Origin: Synergistaceae bacterium
GTDB taxonomy: Bacteria; Synergistota; Synergistia; Synergistales; Aminobacteriaceae
Reading direction: 5' to 3'
Assembly (NCBI GenBank): GCA_031273365.1
Contig: JAISSA010000208.1
Location: forward strand, 1-9,694
DNA length: 9,694 nt
Part shown: positions 1 to 7,048 of the stretch, piece after piece
Layout: each line of letters opens with the position of its first letter
How positions within the stretch are numbered: position 1 is the stretch's first letter
Notes under the pieces: model-generated
Told to the model about the DNA's origin: nothing
Databases searched by the model: none
The model's input: the letters and a program-made list of their open reading frames with translations, nothing else
Made by a program: the position numbers and the translations under genes

Positions 1-1373
1 ATGAACACGAAGCCGGCGATGATGGGAATAACGAGCTGGGTGACGAAAATATCCCAGTAGGCTTCCCTGTGGGTCAGCTTGCAGATGCCCAGAAGGTTGA
101 TCTGTGCGCCCTGGTGGGGAAGGCTGTCCAGCGTGCCGGACGCGATGGCCGCGATGCGGTGAACGTAGGGCAGCTGGACGCCAAGGGCGATATAGGTGTC
201 CTTCAGGGCGTTGAAGGAGACGCCCAGACCGCCGGACGCGGAACCGCAGGCTCCGGCGGCGACGGCCACCGTGAAGAAGACGAAGTACAGCGGAGACATG
301 TCGAAAGTCTGGAGCGCGGCGATCAGGTCCTTGAAGCCCTGGGTCTGCTGAACCACTCCGCCGAAGCCGACGACGATGGCCGTGTTGAGAATGGCCACGC
401 CACTGTCGGCCGCGCCCTTGTTAAAAACCTTGATCCATCCGTTGATGCCGCCCGCGATGCGTTTGTACATCAAAACGGTGGCGACGGCCACGCCGAGAAA
501 GACGGCGATTTCGACCGGAAACCCCACACGGGCGACCGGCGAGGTCGGGTCCGGGTTCGGGAGCAGGGGCGCGTTGAAGAAGAACAGAATGAGGGCGATG
601 GGAATGAAGGAAATCCACACGTTGGGCAGGTCTTCGTCCTTGTCCTCGCTCCTCAGCTCTTCTTCGGTGAGCTGCGTGCGGAGCGAAAGGTCGTCGAACA
701 GGATGTTCTTCTTCTTAAAGGCGGCGGTGCGGTATTCCAGCCACCAGAAGATCAACACGTAGGAAAGCACCGTGATGATGAGGGAGGGAACGAAGGCCGC
801 CGTCGGCAGCGTCCCCAGCTCGCGCACGGGAATGACGTTCTGGATCGCGGGAGTGGCGGGGCCGTACATGGACCACGTCCAGCAGCCCGCCGAGATGGCC
901 CCCGGAATGAGGCGGCGCGTGATGTTCGCCTCGCGGAAAACGTGAAGCGCGATGGGGTAGATGACGAAGAACACGACGAAGCCGCTGATGCCGCCGTAGG
1001 TCAGAATTCCGGTGATCGTCATGATGATGCCCGCCACGTATTTGCCGTGGCACTTGCCGGCCATCCACTTCGCGATGGACTTGGCGGCGCCGGTGAACTG
1101 GTACACCGCTCCGAACAGCGCCCCGACGAAGAACACCAGAAAGTACTGCGTGACGTACTTGGTGGCGTTGGGCATGAAGGCCCCGATCAGTCCCGTCCCA
1201 AAGTCCCACTGGGCGGTGCTGGGCCATCTCAACGTGCCCAAATAGGGCATATCGAAGCAGATCAGCACGAACATCGTCACGATGGGCGCCAGAATAAGCG
1301 CGTTCAGCTGCTTGAACGCCAGAACGCCGAACAGGATAAAAGCTATCAGAAGGACAAGAATCCCAGTATTCAT
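1..1373 (-). CDS. GntP-family organic-acid permease (3' end cut by window edge)
   Basis: An inner-membrane secondary transporter, likely a cation symporter for a small hydroxy- or keto-carboxylate. I translated 457 codons from the ATG at 1371-1373 and the frame stays open to the window edge. Family members are about 440-470 residues, so only the extreme C-terminus should be missing. The protein is very hydrophobic, with many membrane segments (for example residues 5-20, 26-40, 76-90, 112-140, 194-211, 252-268, 284-303, 361-378). A charged hydrophilic loop lies at about 219-250 (KKK, then EEELRSEDKDED). The C-terminal stretch ASGTLDSLPHQGAQINLLG (411-429) closely resembles the LDSLPHNGA signature of GntP permeases, including those called D-beta-hydroxybutyrate permeases. 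A GAGGG ribosome site lies 10 nt before the ATG. It is the last visible gene of the operon, 50 bp after the CoA-transferase, so the cargo is more likely a CoA-activatable acid than gluconate. The exact substrate cannot be read from sequence. Confidence 0.88.
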   Translation of the reverse strand, partial: MNTGILVLLIAFILFGVLAFKQLNALILAPIVTMFVLICFDMPYLGTLRWPSTAQWDFGTGLIGAFMPNATKYVTQYFLVFFVGALFGAVYQFTGAAKSIAKWMAGKCHGKYVAGIIMTITGILTYGGISGFVVFFVIYPIALHVFREANITRRLIPGAISAGCWTWSMYGPATPAIQNVIPVRELGTLPTAAFVPSLIITVLSYVLIFWWLEYRTAAFKKKNILFDDLSLRTQLTEEELRSEDKDEDLPNVWISFIPIALILFFFNAPLLPNPDPTSPVARVGFPVEIAVFLGVAVATVLMYKRIAGGINGWIKVFNKGAADSGVAILNTAIVVGFGGVVQQTQGFKDLIAALQTFDMSPLYFVFFTVAVAAGACGSASGGLGVSFNALKDTYIALGVQLPYVHRIAAIASGTLDSLPHQGAQINLLGICKLTHREAYWDIFVTQLVIPIIAGFVF

Positions 1374-1423
1374 CTAATAAAGACCCTCTTTACCGTAGAG
1401 TTCCCGACCCCGCGCGGGCCGGC

Positions 1424-2980
1424 TTACTTCTTCAGGCCCATCAGCGCGTCGGAAAAAATGCGGGAATCCATCAACTTCGGAGCGCCGTCCACCTTCGGCT
1501 CGAACCCCATGAGGTCCGTAACCTGGGTTTTGACGTCGACGCCGGGGGCCACCTCGATGAGATACACGCCGTCGGCGCGCAGCTCGAAAACCGCCCGCTC
1601 GGTGATGTACAGAACGGGCTGCCCGGTCTTTTGGGCGTAGAGGCCGCTGAAGGTAATCTGCTCCACTTTTTCGATGAACTTTCGTTCTTTTCCTTCCTGC
1701 GTGATGACGAGTTTGCCGTCGGCCACTTTGGTTTTGAGGCCGTCGGCGGTGAAGGTGCCGCAGAAAAACACCCGCTTGGCGTTCTGGGTGATGTTGACGA
1801 ACCCGCCGCAGCCGGCGATTCTGGGCCCGAACTTGCTGACGTTGATGTTGCCTTCCCTGTCGGCCTGAGCCAGCCCTAAAAAGGCGAAGTCCGCGCCGCC
1901 GCCGTCGTAGAAGTCGAACTGGTAGCCCTGATCGAGAATGGCCTCCGCGTTCACGGAGCCGCCGAATTTGGGGCCGCCCTGAGGCACGCCGCCCACGGGG
2001 CCCGCCTCCACGGTCAGGGTCATGTAGTCGCCGATGCCCTCCTCGCTGGCCACCATGGAAATGTACTCGGGGATGCCGATGCCCAGGTTGACCACCGTAT
2101 TGGCGGTAAGCTCCATCGCCGCCCTGCGGCCGATGATCTTTTTGGCGTCGAGCGGCGGGAACGTCAGGCTGCTCAGGGGCACCCGGAAGTCGCCCGCCAT
2201 GGCCCCGTCGTACTCGCAGCCCACGCACTGGGCGTGATCGGCCCTGTCCTGAACCACAACGATGGCGTCCACGTAAATCCCCGGAATTTTAACCAGCCTG
2301 GGGTCCAGAGAGCCGTTGGCCACCACTTTTTCCACCTGAACGACCACTTTTCCTCCGCCGTTTCTGGTCGCCTGCGCGATGGAGGTCGCCTCCAGAGAGG
2401 CCACCTCGTGCTCCAGCGTGACGTTGCCGTTCTCGTCCGCGTACGTGCCGCGGATGAAGGCCACGTTAAAGGCAAGAGGCTTATAGAGCAGCCTTTCCTG
2501 CCCCAGAATGCTGACGACCTCCACAATGTCTTCCTTCGTGACGCTGTTGAGCTTCCCGCCCTCGACGCGGGGGTCGGCGAAGGTGTTCAGCCCCACGTGG
2601 GTGATGGTGCCGATCTTATGCCCCGCGATATCCCGATAGAGCTGGGAGAGAACGCCCTGGGGCAGGTTGTAGGCCTCTATTTTGTTTTCGATGGCCATTT
2701 TGCCCAGGTTGGGAACCATGTTCCAGTGACCGCCGATGACCCGTTTCGTCATCCCCTCGTGGGCGAAGTGGTCGGCTCCGCTGCCGTCCCGGTTGCCCTG
2801 GGCGGCGGCGTAGAAGAGCGTCAGGTTTTTGGGAGATCCCGTCTCCAGAAAGCGCTTCTCCAGTGCTTTGGTCAGCGCCTCCGGCATACAGCTGGCCACA
2901 AATCCGCTGGTGGTGACGACGTCGTTGTCCTTAACGAAAAGAGCGGCATCCGCCGCGCTGACAATTGGCTTTTTCGACAT
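1424..2980 (-). CDS. Fused acyl-CoA:carboxylate CoA-transferase (Pct/YdiF type, family I)
   Basis: Transfers CoA between an acyl-CoA donor and a short-chain carboxylate through an enzyme-glutamyl-CoA thioester in the cytoplasm. At 518 residues it matches single-chain enzymes such as Clostridium propionicum propionate CoA-transferase and E. coli YdiF, in which the alpha and beta halves of SCOT-like transferases are joined. The alpha half spans about 1-270 and the beta half about 280-518. The second half has the family hallmark TVEAGPVGGVPQGG, with E325 as the expected catalytic glutamate, then the glycine-rich YDGGGADFAFLGLAQAD (358-374) and GNINVSKFG (377-385). The ATG at 2978-2980 follows a strong GGGAGGT ribosome site (2987-2993) at 6-nt spacing. 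It starts 33 bp after the enoyl-CoA hydratase and precedes the GntP permease. It probably activates the imported acid and recovers CoA from the saturated product. The family is certain; the preferred acid (acetate, propionate, butyrate or other) is not. Confidence 0.93.
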   Translation of the reverse strand: MSKKPIVSAADAALFVKDNDVVTTSGFVASCMPEALTKALEKRFLETGSPKNLTLFYAAAQGNRDGSGADHFAHEGMTKRVIGGHWNMVPNLGKMAIENKIEAYNLPQGVLSQLYRDIAGHKIGTITHVGLNTFADPRVEGGKLNSVTKEDIVEVVSILGQERLLYKPLAFNVAFIRGTYADENGNVTLEHEVASLEATSIAQATRNGGGKVVVQVEKVVANGSLDPRLVKIPGIYVDAIVVVQDRADHAQCVGCEYDGAMAGDFRVPLSSLTFPPLDAKKIIGRRAAMELTANTVVNLGIGIPEYISMVASEEGIGDYMTLTVEAGPVGGVPQGGPKFGGSVNAEAILDQGYQFDFYDGGGADFAFLGLAQADREGNINVSKFGPRIAGCGGFVNITQNAKRVFFCGTFTADGLKTKVADGKLVITQEGKERKFIEKVEQITFSGLYAQKTGQPVLYITERAVFELRADGVYLIEVAPGVDVKTQVTDLMGFEPKVDGAPKLMDSRIFSDALMGLKK

Positions 2981-2986
2981 TCTGTT

Positions 2987-2993
2987 ACCTCCC
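2987..2993 (-). promoter_or_regulatory. Ribosome binding site of the CoA-transferase gene
   Basis: GGGAGGT on the minus strand, 6 nt before the ATG at 2980. It fixes that start and predicts good translation within the operon. Confidence 0.75.
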
Positions 2994-3013
2994 TTCCGAA
3001 TTTGAAGCTGCTG

Positions 3014-3793
3014 CTAAAAGTCGGTGAATTTTTTCTCCTTGCGCTTCTCCACGAAGGCCGTCATGCCCTCCTTCTTGTCCGCCGTCGCGAAGGTGACGCC
3101 GAAAAGGTCCGCCTCGAGTTTCAGACCGCTGTTCAGGTCGACGTCGAGCCCCGCGTTGATGGCGGCCTTCGCCAGAGAGACGGCGTAGCTGCTCTGGGCC
3201 ATGATTTTCTTCGCCATTTCCTTACACTTGTCGAGCAGCTCGGCCAGGGGAACGACCTTGTTGGCGAGCCCGATGCGCCACGCCTCCTGAGCGTCGATCA
3301 TGTCGGTGGTGAAGATCAGTTCCTTCGCGCGTCCCTTGCCGACGAGGCGGGGCAGACGCTGCGTGCCGCCGAAGCCGGGAATGGTGCCCAGTCCGACCTC
3401 GGGCTGAGCGAATTTGGCGTTCTCCGACGCGATGCGGATGTCGCAGGCCATGGCGATCTCGCAGCCGCCGCCCAAGGCGAAACCGTTCACCGCGGCGATG
3501 GTCACCTGACGCATGTTCTCCAGCTTCTCGAACGCGGCCTTGGCGAGCAGGGCCATCTTCCGGCCTCCGATGGCGTCGTTGTTCACCATCTCGCTGATGT
3601 CCGCGCCGGCCACGAAAGATTTCTCTCCCGATCCGGTCAGGATAAGAACCTTCACGTCGTCGCGCTTCTCGATATCGCTGAAGCACTCGCTGAGCTCCGC
3701 AAGGGTCTCGCTGTTGAGGGCGTTGAGGGATTTCGGACGATTGATGGTCACGACCGCGATTCCATTTTCCACTTCCAGCAATAAATTATTCAT
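3014..3793 (-). CDS. Enoyl-CoA hydratase / crotonase-family protein
   Basis: A soluble crotonase-fold enzyme that probably hydrates short-chain 2-enoyl-CoA to 3-hydroxyacyl-CoA, or the reverse. It has 259 residues, the usual length for short-chain enoyl-CoA hydratases. The N-terminal strand has NRPKSLNALN (18-27). The oxyanion-hole segment is SFVAGADISEM (59-69) with a second part at ALGGGCEIAMACDIRIAS (106-123). Both catalytic glutamates of true hydratases appear to be present: E112 in GGGCEIA and E132 in QPEVGLG, followed by IPGFGGTQRLPRLVG (138-152). The frame is open 106 codons further upstream into etfA, but the ATG at 3791-3793 is the right start because it has a perfect AAGGAGGT ribosome site and gives the family N-terminus. 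It lies 71 bp after etfA and 33 bp before the CoA-transferase. With the neighbouring reductase it could dehydrate a 3-hydroxyacyl-CoA to the enoyl-CoA acceptor, or act like the carnitine-pathway hydratase CaiD. Substrate unknown. Confidence 0.92.
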   Translation of the reverse strand: MNNLLLEVENGIAVVTINRPKSLNALNSETLAELSECFSDIEKRDDVKVLILTGSGEKSFVAGADISEMVNNDAIGGRKMALLAKAAFEKLENMRQVTIAAVNGFALGGGCEIAMACDIRIASENAKFAQPEVGLGTIPGFGGTQRLPRLVGKGRAKELIFTTDMIDAQEAWRIGLANKVVPLAELLDKCKEMAKKIMAQSSYAVSLAKAAINAGLDVDLNSGLKLEADLFGVTFATADKKEGMTAFVEKRKEKKFTDF

Positions 3794-3800
3794 ATACAGG

Positions 3801-3808
3801 ACCTCCTT
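3801..3808 (-). promoter_or_regulatory. Ribosome binding site deciding the hydratase start
   Basis: The minus strand reads AAGGAGGT, a full Shine-Dalgarno match, 7 nt before the ATG at 3793. It rules out the longer in-frame reading that would begin inside etfA near 4111. It is the strongest ribosome site in the operon. Confidence 0.85.
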
Positions 3809-3828
3809 AAATTTACTCGAACACCTGT

Positions 3829-3848
3829 GATTCCGTTTTAGCGGAATC
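3829..3848 (-). promoter_or_regulatory. Stem-loop in the etfA-hydratase intergenic mRNA
   Basis: The mRNA (minus strand) has GATTCCG, a 6-nt loop CTAAAA, then CGGAATC: a 7-bp perfect stem in the operon's longest internal gap (71 bp). No T-tract follows, so it is not an intrinsic terminator. A role in mRNA processing or differential stability is possible but unproven. Confidence 0.35.
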
Positions 3849-3864
3849 CCTGCTGCTGCCGCAT

Positions 3865-4866
3865 TTACCACGAAATTTTCGGCTTCACCGCCTCCACCAG
3901 CAGAGGAAGAATCCCATTCACGTCGCCCACCGCGCGAAAATCCGAGACCTCGAAAACAGGGGCCTCCGCGTCGCGGTTTACGCTGATGACCACCCCGGCG
4001 CCGTTCATCCCGCATACGTGATGCGTCGCTCCGGAGATGCCGAATCCGATATAGACCTTTGGACGAATGCTCTGGCCGCTGGTTCCCACCATGCAGTGCT
4101 CCTCCGCCCATCCCTCGTCCACGGCGGGCCGCGTGCAGGCCACCGCGCCGCCGAGACGCCGGGCGAGTTCCTCCAGCAGGCGCCAGTTCTCCACGCTTCC
4201 AACCCCATAACCCCCGCAGACCACGACGTCGGCCTCGTTGAGGGGCAGACCCTCCGGCGGACGCCGGACGACGTTCACCGGCTTCAACCCTTTAAGGTCG
4301 AGCCCGTTCTTCCAGACCGACGACTCCAGCTTTTCGACGCGCAGCGGAACCGGAACGGGGGGCTTTTTAACGAAGATGCCCGGCTTGACGCTGGCCATTT
4401 GGGGTTTTACGTTGGGGCAGAGAATTTCCCCGATGACCTTGCCCCCGAACGAGGGGACAAGGGCCGTCAGCTTCTTTTCCCCGTTGATCCCGAGGTCGAC
4501 GCAGTGGGCGGCCATCCCCGTCTTCAGGCGCGCGGCGACGGCGGGCCCCAGAGCCGACCCGATCGCCGTGGCCCCGAAAAGCCAGATATCCGGCAGGTGA
4601 GAAGCAGCCAGCTGCGCCAGAATGGGGACGTACGTCACAGGGGAATACAGCCGCAGGTCCGGGTCGTCCGCCACATGGATCGTCGTTGCCCCCCATTCCG
4701 CCAGAAGGGCGGCCTCCTTCTCCACTCCGCTTCCCAAAAGAGTGGCCTCCACCTCCGCGTCGCCCATCGCCTCGGCGAGTTCCCGGGCTTTGCAGAGAAG
4801 TTCGAACGCCACGCCGGTTATTTTGCCGTCGGCAAGCTCGGCGTGTACCCATATTTTTTTGCTCAT
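3865..4866 (-). CDS. etfA: Electron transfer flavoprotein, alpha subunit
   Basis: The FAD-carrying alpha subunit of a cytoplasmic ETF heterodimer, passing electrons to or from the partner acyl-CoA dehydrogenase. It has 333 residues, the usual length, and no N-terminal ferredoxin extension. The N-terminal Rossmann-like domain runs to about residue 190, with LGPAVAARLKTGMAAHCVDL at 106-125. The C-terminal FAD domain starts near 200 and has VVCGGYGVGSVENWRLLEELA (215-235), RPAVDEGW (246-253), VGTSGQSIRPKVYIGFGISGA (260-280), HH at 282-283, and VNRDAEAPVFEVSDFRAVGDV (296-316). The FAD loop reads GTSGQS where most family members have GQTGKT, a mild deviation that should still bind FAD. A GAGG ribosome site lies 8 nt before the ATG at 4864-4866. 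It starts 16 bp after etfB, in the usual etfB-etfA order, and must pair with that subunit. Confidence 0.95.
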   Translation of the reverse strand: MSKKIWVHAELADGKITGVAFELLCKARELAEAMGDAEVEATLLGSGVEKEAALLAEWGATTIHVADDPDLRLYSPVTYVPILAQLAASHLPDIWLFGATAIGSALGPAVAARLKTGMAAHCVDLGINGEKKLTALVPSFGGKVIGEILCPNVKPQMASVKPGIFVKKPPVPVPLRVEKLESSVWKNGLDLKGLKPVNVVRRPPEGLPLNEADVVVCGGYGVGSVENWRLLEELARRLGGAVACTRPAVDEGWAEEHCMVGTSGQSIRPKVYIGFGISGATHHVCGMNGAGVVISVNRDAEAPVFEVSDFRAVGDVNGILPLLVEAVKPKISW

Positions 4867-4882
4867 GATTCGATCCTCATCG

Positions 4883-5737
4883 TCAGTCGCCCGTCACAAC
4901 GCCGTTAGACCTGAGAACGGCCACGATCTGCTCCACAACTTCCTCCGCGCTTCCCTCAAGAAGTTTTCCGGAACGTTTCAGGTCCGGAGAGAAGATCTCT
5001 CCCGGCTGGGTGGGCGACCCCGAGAGGCCCAAAAAGGCGTCCTCCGCCCCATCCAGGTCGGCGCGGCTCCAAACCGTCAGGGGCTTGTTTTTCGCCTTCA
5101 TGATTCCCATGACCGAGGTAAACCGGGGTTTATTGAGTTCGCGCGCCACGCCCAGCACAAAAGGAGGACGCGCCCTCCACTCCATGTACCCGTTTTCCAT
5201 TTTTGTCCTGATGGAAAACGCCTTTTTTTCCGGGTCGCCCGCCTCCGGCATCTCTTCTATCTCTTCGAACGCAAACGCGTTCCAGAGGTGGGGATACCCC
5301 AGCCACTCCCCGAGCTGTGAGGAGACCTGAGCCGTGGCGCCGTCGGCGCTTTCGCTGCCGCAGAGGACGAAATCGAACGCATGGCCCCTGAGAGCCTCTA
5401 TTTTTCTCAGGCCATGACAGAGCGTGTACGACGTGGCCAGCGTATCCGCGCCGCCGAAGGCGCGATCGCTCAAAAGGTACGCCTCGTCCGCCCCCATCGC
5501 CAGGACCTCGCGCAAAATTTCTTCGGCGTTCGGCGGCGCCATGGAGATCGCGACGACGCTTCCCGAGTGACGCTCGCGCAACTGCAAACCGGCCTCGATG
5601 GCGGTCTTGTCCACCGGGTTGATCAGGGTCGGAATCCCCGTGCGGGTGATGGTTTTTTTGACGGGGTCAATCGTGACCCGGTCGTAGTGTTTGGGATCCG
5701 GAACGGGTTTTACGCAAACAGCGACGTTGTACGGCAT
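4883..5737 (-). CDS. etfB: Electron transfer flavoprotein, beta subunit (NADH/bifurcating-like)
   Basis: The beta subunit of ETF, 284 residues, slightly longer than the usual 250-265. The N-terminus CVKPVPDPKHYDRVTIDP (8-25) and INPVDKTAIEAGLQLRE (39-55) are standard. The segment DRAFGGADTLATSYTL (91-106) is nearly the same as I recall in EtfB proteins of bifurcating complexes such as Acidaminococcus and butyryl-CoA dehydrogenase/EtfAB, where beta holds a second FAD and accepts NADH. Other hallmarks are CGSESADGATAQVSSQLGEWLG (126-147) and the C-terminal GIMKAKNKPL...GLSGSPTQ (211-244). An acidic insertion at about 158-171 (EEIEEMPEAGDPEK) explains part of the extra length. The ATG at 5735-5737 is only 3 bp after the dehydrogenase stop and has no clear ribosome site, so translation is probably coupled to that gene. 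Bifurcation itself is inferred from sequence resemblance only. Confidence 0.95.
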   Translation of the reverse strand: MPYNVAVCVKPVPDPKHYDRVTIDPVKKTITRTGIPTLINPVDKTAIEAGLQLRERHSGSVVAISMAPPNAEEILREVLAMGADEAYLLSDRAFGGADTLATSYTLCHGLRKIEALRGHAFDFVLCGSESADGATAQVSSQLGEWLGYPHLWNAFAFEEIEEMPEAGDPEKKAFSIRTKMENGYMEWRARPPFVLGVARELNKPRFTSVMGIMKAKNKPLTVWSRADLDGAEDAFLGLSGSPTQPGEIFSPDLKRSGKLLEGSAEEVVEQIVAVLRSNGVVTGD

Positions 5738-5740
5738 GAC

Positions 5741-6898
5741 TTAAGGCTGAAATCCGCTCAGGGTATTGGCCGCAATAATGATCTGCATAATGTGGGACGT
5801 GCCGCCGGAAGGGATGGACGCCAGCGCGTCGCGCAGGAAACGCCCGACGGGATACTCGTTGACGATGCCGTAGCCGCCCATCAGGTCCATCAGCCTCTTC
5901 GAGGACGCGACCGCCGTCTCCGTCGAGACGTACTTCGCCGTGGCCACCTCGTTGGCGCAGGGCTGCCCGCTGTCCTTCAGGCCCACCGCGTTGTACGTCA
6001 GCAAACGGGCAGCCTCGTAGTCCGCCCTTATCTTCGCCACCTCGAGCTGAATGGCCTGAAGTTTCGCGATCGGCTTCCCGTAGACGATGCGCTCGTTGGC
6101 GAATTTGACCGCCTCTTCGACGCAGCCTCTCAGGATGCCGACGCAGATGGCGCTCATTCCGGCGCGCCCGACCTCGCCGATGCCCTCCATCCCGATTTTG
6201 GCGCCCGCGCCTTCCTTACCGAGAATCGCGTCCTCCGGCACGCTGACGTCCGCGAACACCAGGTCGCCCGTGACGGACCCGCGAAGCCCGAGCTTGTGCT
6301 CCTTGCGGCCCGGCTCGAAGCCCTTCGCGCCCTTTTCGACGATAAAGGCGGAAAGCTTGTTGCGCCCCTTTTCGTCCTCGCCGGTTTTGGCGGTGAAGAC
6401 GGTGACGTCGGCGATGTGCGAGTTGGTGATGAAGCACTTCCTGCCGTTGACCGTCCAGCTCCCGTCCTTCTTCTCCGCCACGGTCTTCTGTCCGCTGAAA
6501 TCCGAACCGCCGCCCGGCTCGGTCACCGCAAGGCCGCCGATTTTCGCCCCGGAGCAGAGGTCCGGAAGGTACTTTTTCTTCTGCTCTTCCGTGCCGAACT
6601 GAAGGATGGGATAGACGCCCAGATGGTGCGTCATCAGGGCTATGCCCAGCCCGGCCGAATGGCGGGAAATTTCCTCCAGACAGATCGCGCGCGCCACGGC
6701 CCCCTGCCCCGCGCCGCCGTACTGCTCCGGGACAAAAATTCCGTTGACGCCAAGCTCGCCCAGCTTCTTGAAAAGTTCCACGGGACAAACGTCTTTTTCG
6801 TCCCACTCGGCCGCCTTCGGCGCCACTTCGGCCTCAACAAACTCCCTGATTGCCTTGCGCAACATCTTCTGCTCTTCGCTAAACTCAAAAAAGCCCAC
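5741..6898 (-). CDS. Acyl-CoA dehydrogenase / enoyl-CoA reductase with atypical active site
   Basis: An FAD flavoenzyme of the acyl-CoA dehydrogenase family, 385 residues, the normal length for short-chain members. It interconverts an acyl-CoA and its 2-enoyl-CoA, exchanging electrons with the adjacent EtfBA. Both family signatures are present: LAVTEPGGGSDFSG (123-136) and the C-terminal D338/GGYG(341-344)/E348/R353/D357 pattern. The helical N-domain starts EFSEEQKMLRKAIREF. The catalytic base is missing at both known places. The C-terminal YEGT motif reads PSGGT, putting G365 where short- and medium-chain enzymes have Glu. The helix position that bears Glu in isovaleryl- and long-chain enzymes is G244 (EVGRAGMSA). 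Residues H91-H92 lie in the substrate-side loop and are an unproven alternative. The start is GTG (6896-6898) with GAGGG 6 nt upstream; no in-frame ATG fits better. It is the first gene of the operon. Family certain, exact reaction not. Confidence 0.9.
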   Translation of the reverse strand: MGFFEFSEEQKMLRKAIREFVEAEVAPKAAEWDEKDVCPVELFKKLGELGVNGIFVPEQYGGAGQGAVARAICLEEISRHSAGLGIALMTHHLGVYPILQFGTEEQKKKYLPDLCSGAKIGGLAVTEPGGGSDFSGQKTVAEKKDGSWTVNGRKCFITNSHIADVTVFTAKTGEDEKGRNKLSAFIVEKGAKGFEPGRKEHKLGLRGSVTGDLVFADVSVPEDAILGKEGAGAKIGMEGIGEVGRAGMSAICVGILRGCVEEAVKFANERIVYGKPIAKLQAIQLEVAKIRADYEAARLLTYNAVGLKDSGQPCANEVATAKYVSTETAVASSKRLMDLMGGYGIVNEYPVGRFLRDALASIPSGGTSHIMQIIIAANTLSGFQP

Positions 6899-6904
6899 TG
6901 CAAT

Positions 6905-6909
6905 CCCTC
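6905..6909 (-). promoter_or_regulatory. Ribosome binding site for the GTG start of the dehydrogenase
   Basis: GAGGG on the minus strand with a 6-nt spacer to the GTG at 6898. A nearby ATG on the same strand overlaps this site but is out of frame, which supports the GTG start. Confidence 0.6.
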
Positions 6910-6951
6910 ATTTCTATAGAGTATTTAGTGAGAAACATGACAACCGCCCTC

Positions 6952-6989
6952 GGGGCGCGCCGGCCCCCTGAAACCCCCGCGGCGCCGCG
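6952..6989 (-). promoter_or_regulatory. GC-rich palindromic block in the operon leader
   Basis: Two adjacent self-complementary elements lie about 55-90 bp before the dehydrogenase start. One is GGGGC with GCCCC around a 6-nt centre (6952-6967), containing GGCGCGCC. The other is the perfect 12-bp palindrome CGCGGCGCCGCG (6978-6989). If the operon is transcribed from the candidate site near 7033, these would fold as stable stems in the leader mRNA. No riboswitch class is recognised. Confidence 0.3.
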
Positions 6990-7039
6990 CTGAAGTAACT
7001 GTCGGGACAAAACTGAACGCACGGGGTTTGAACGAGTAC

Positions 7040-7048
7040 GCTATAACA
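7040..7048 (-). promoter_or_regulatory. Candidate extended -10 promoter of the acyl-CoA operon
   Basis: The minus strand reads TGTTATAGC: an extended -10 (TGn) plus TATAGC, 4 of 6 matches to TATAAT. No good -35 sits at 16-18 bp. It is the best of several weak candidates in the AT-rich part of the divergent region and would give a leader of about 135 nt. Immediately upstream on the same strand is the small palindrome AATCA-n-TGATT (7048-7058), placed where a regulator could act. Confidence 0.25.

Noticed and set aside
69..1640. Long plus-strand open frame (523 codons) opposite the permease
   Set aside because: It runs antisense to a clear membrane transporter, has a skewed composition rich in Arg, Gly, Asp and Glu, and overlaps the end of the CoA-transferase. 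It is a by-product of GC-rich codon bias.
2234..3784. Long plus-strand open frame (516 codons) opposite the CoA-transferase and hydratase
   Set aside because: It spans two confidently identified minus-strand genes and their intergenic gap, with no recognisable domain.
3794..4111. N-terminal extension of the hydratase by 106 codons
   Set aside because: It overlaps etfA, encodes no crotonase sequence, and is excluded by the perfect ribosome site in front of the ATG at 3793.
5381..6919. Long plus-strand open frame (512 codons) opposite the dehydrogenase and etfB
   Set aside because: It is antisense to two genes with clear family signatures and its product is low-complexity and unrecognisable.
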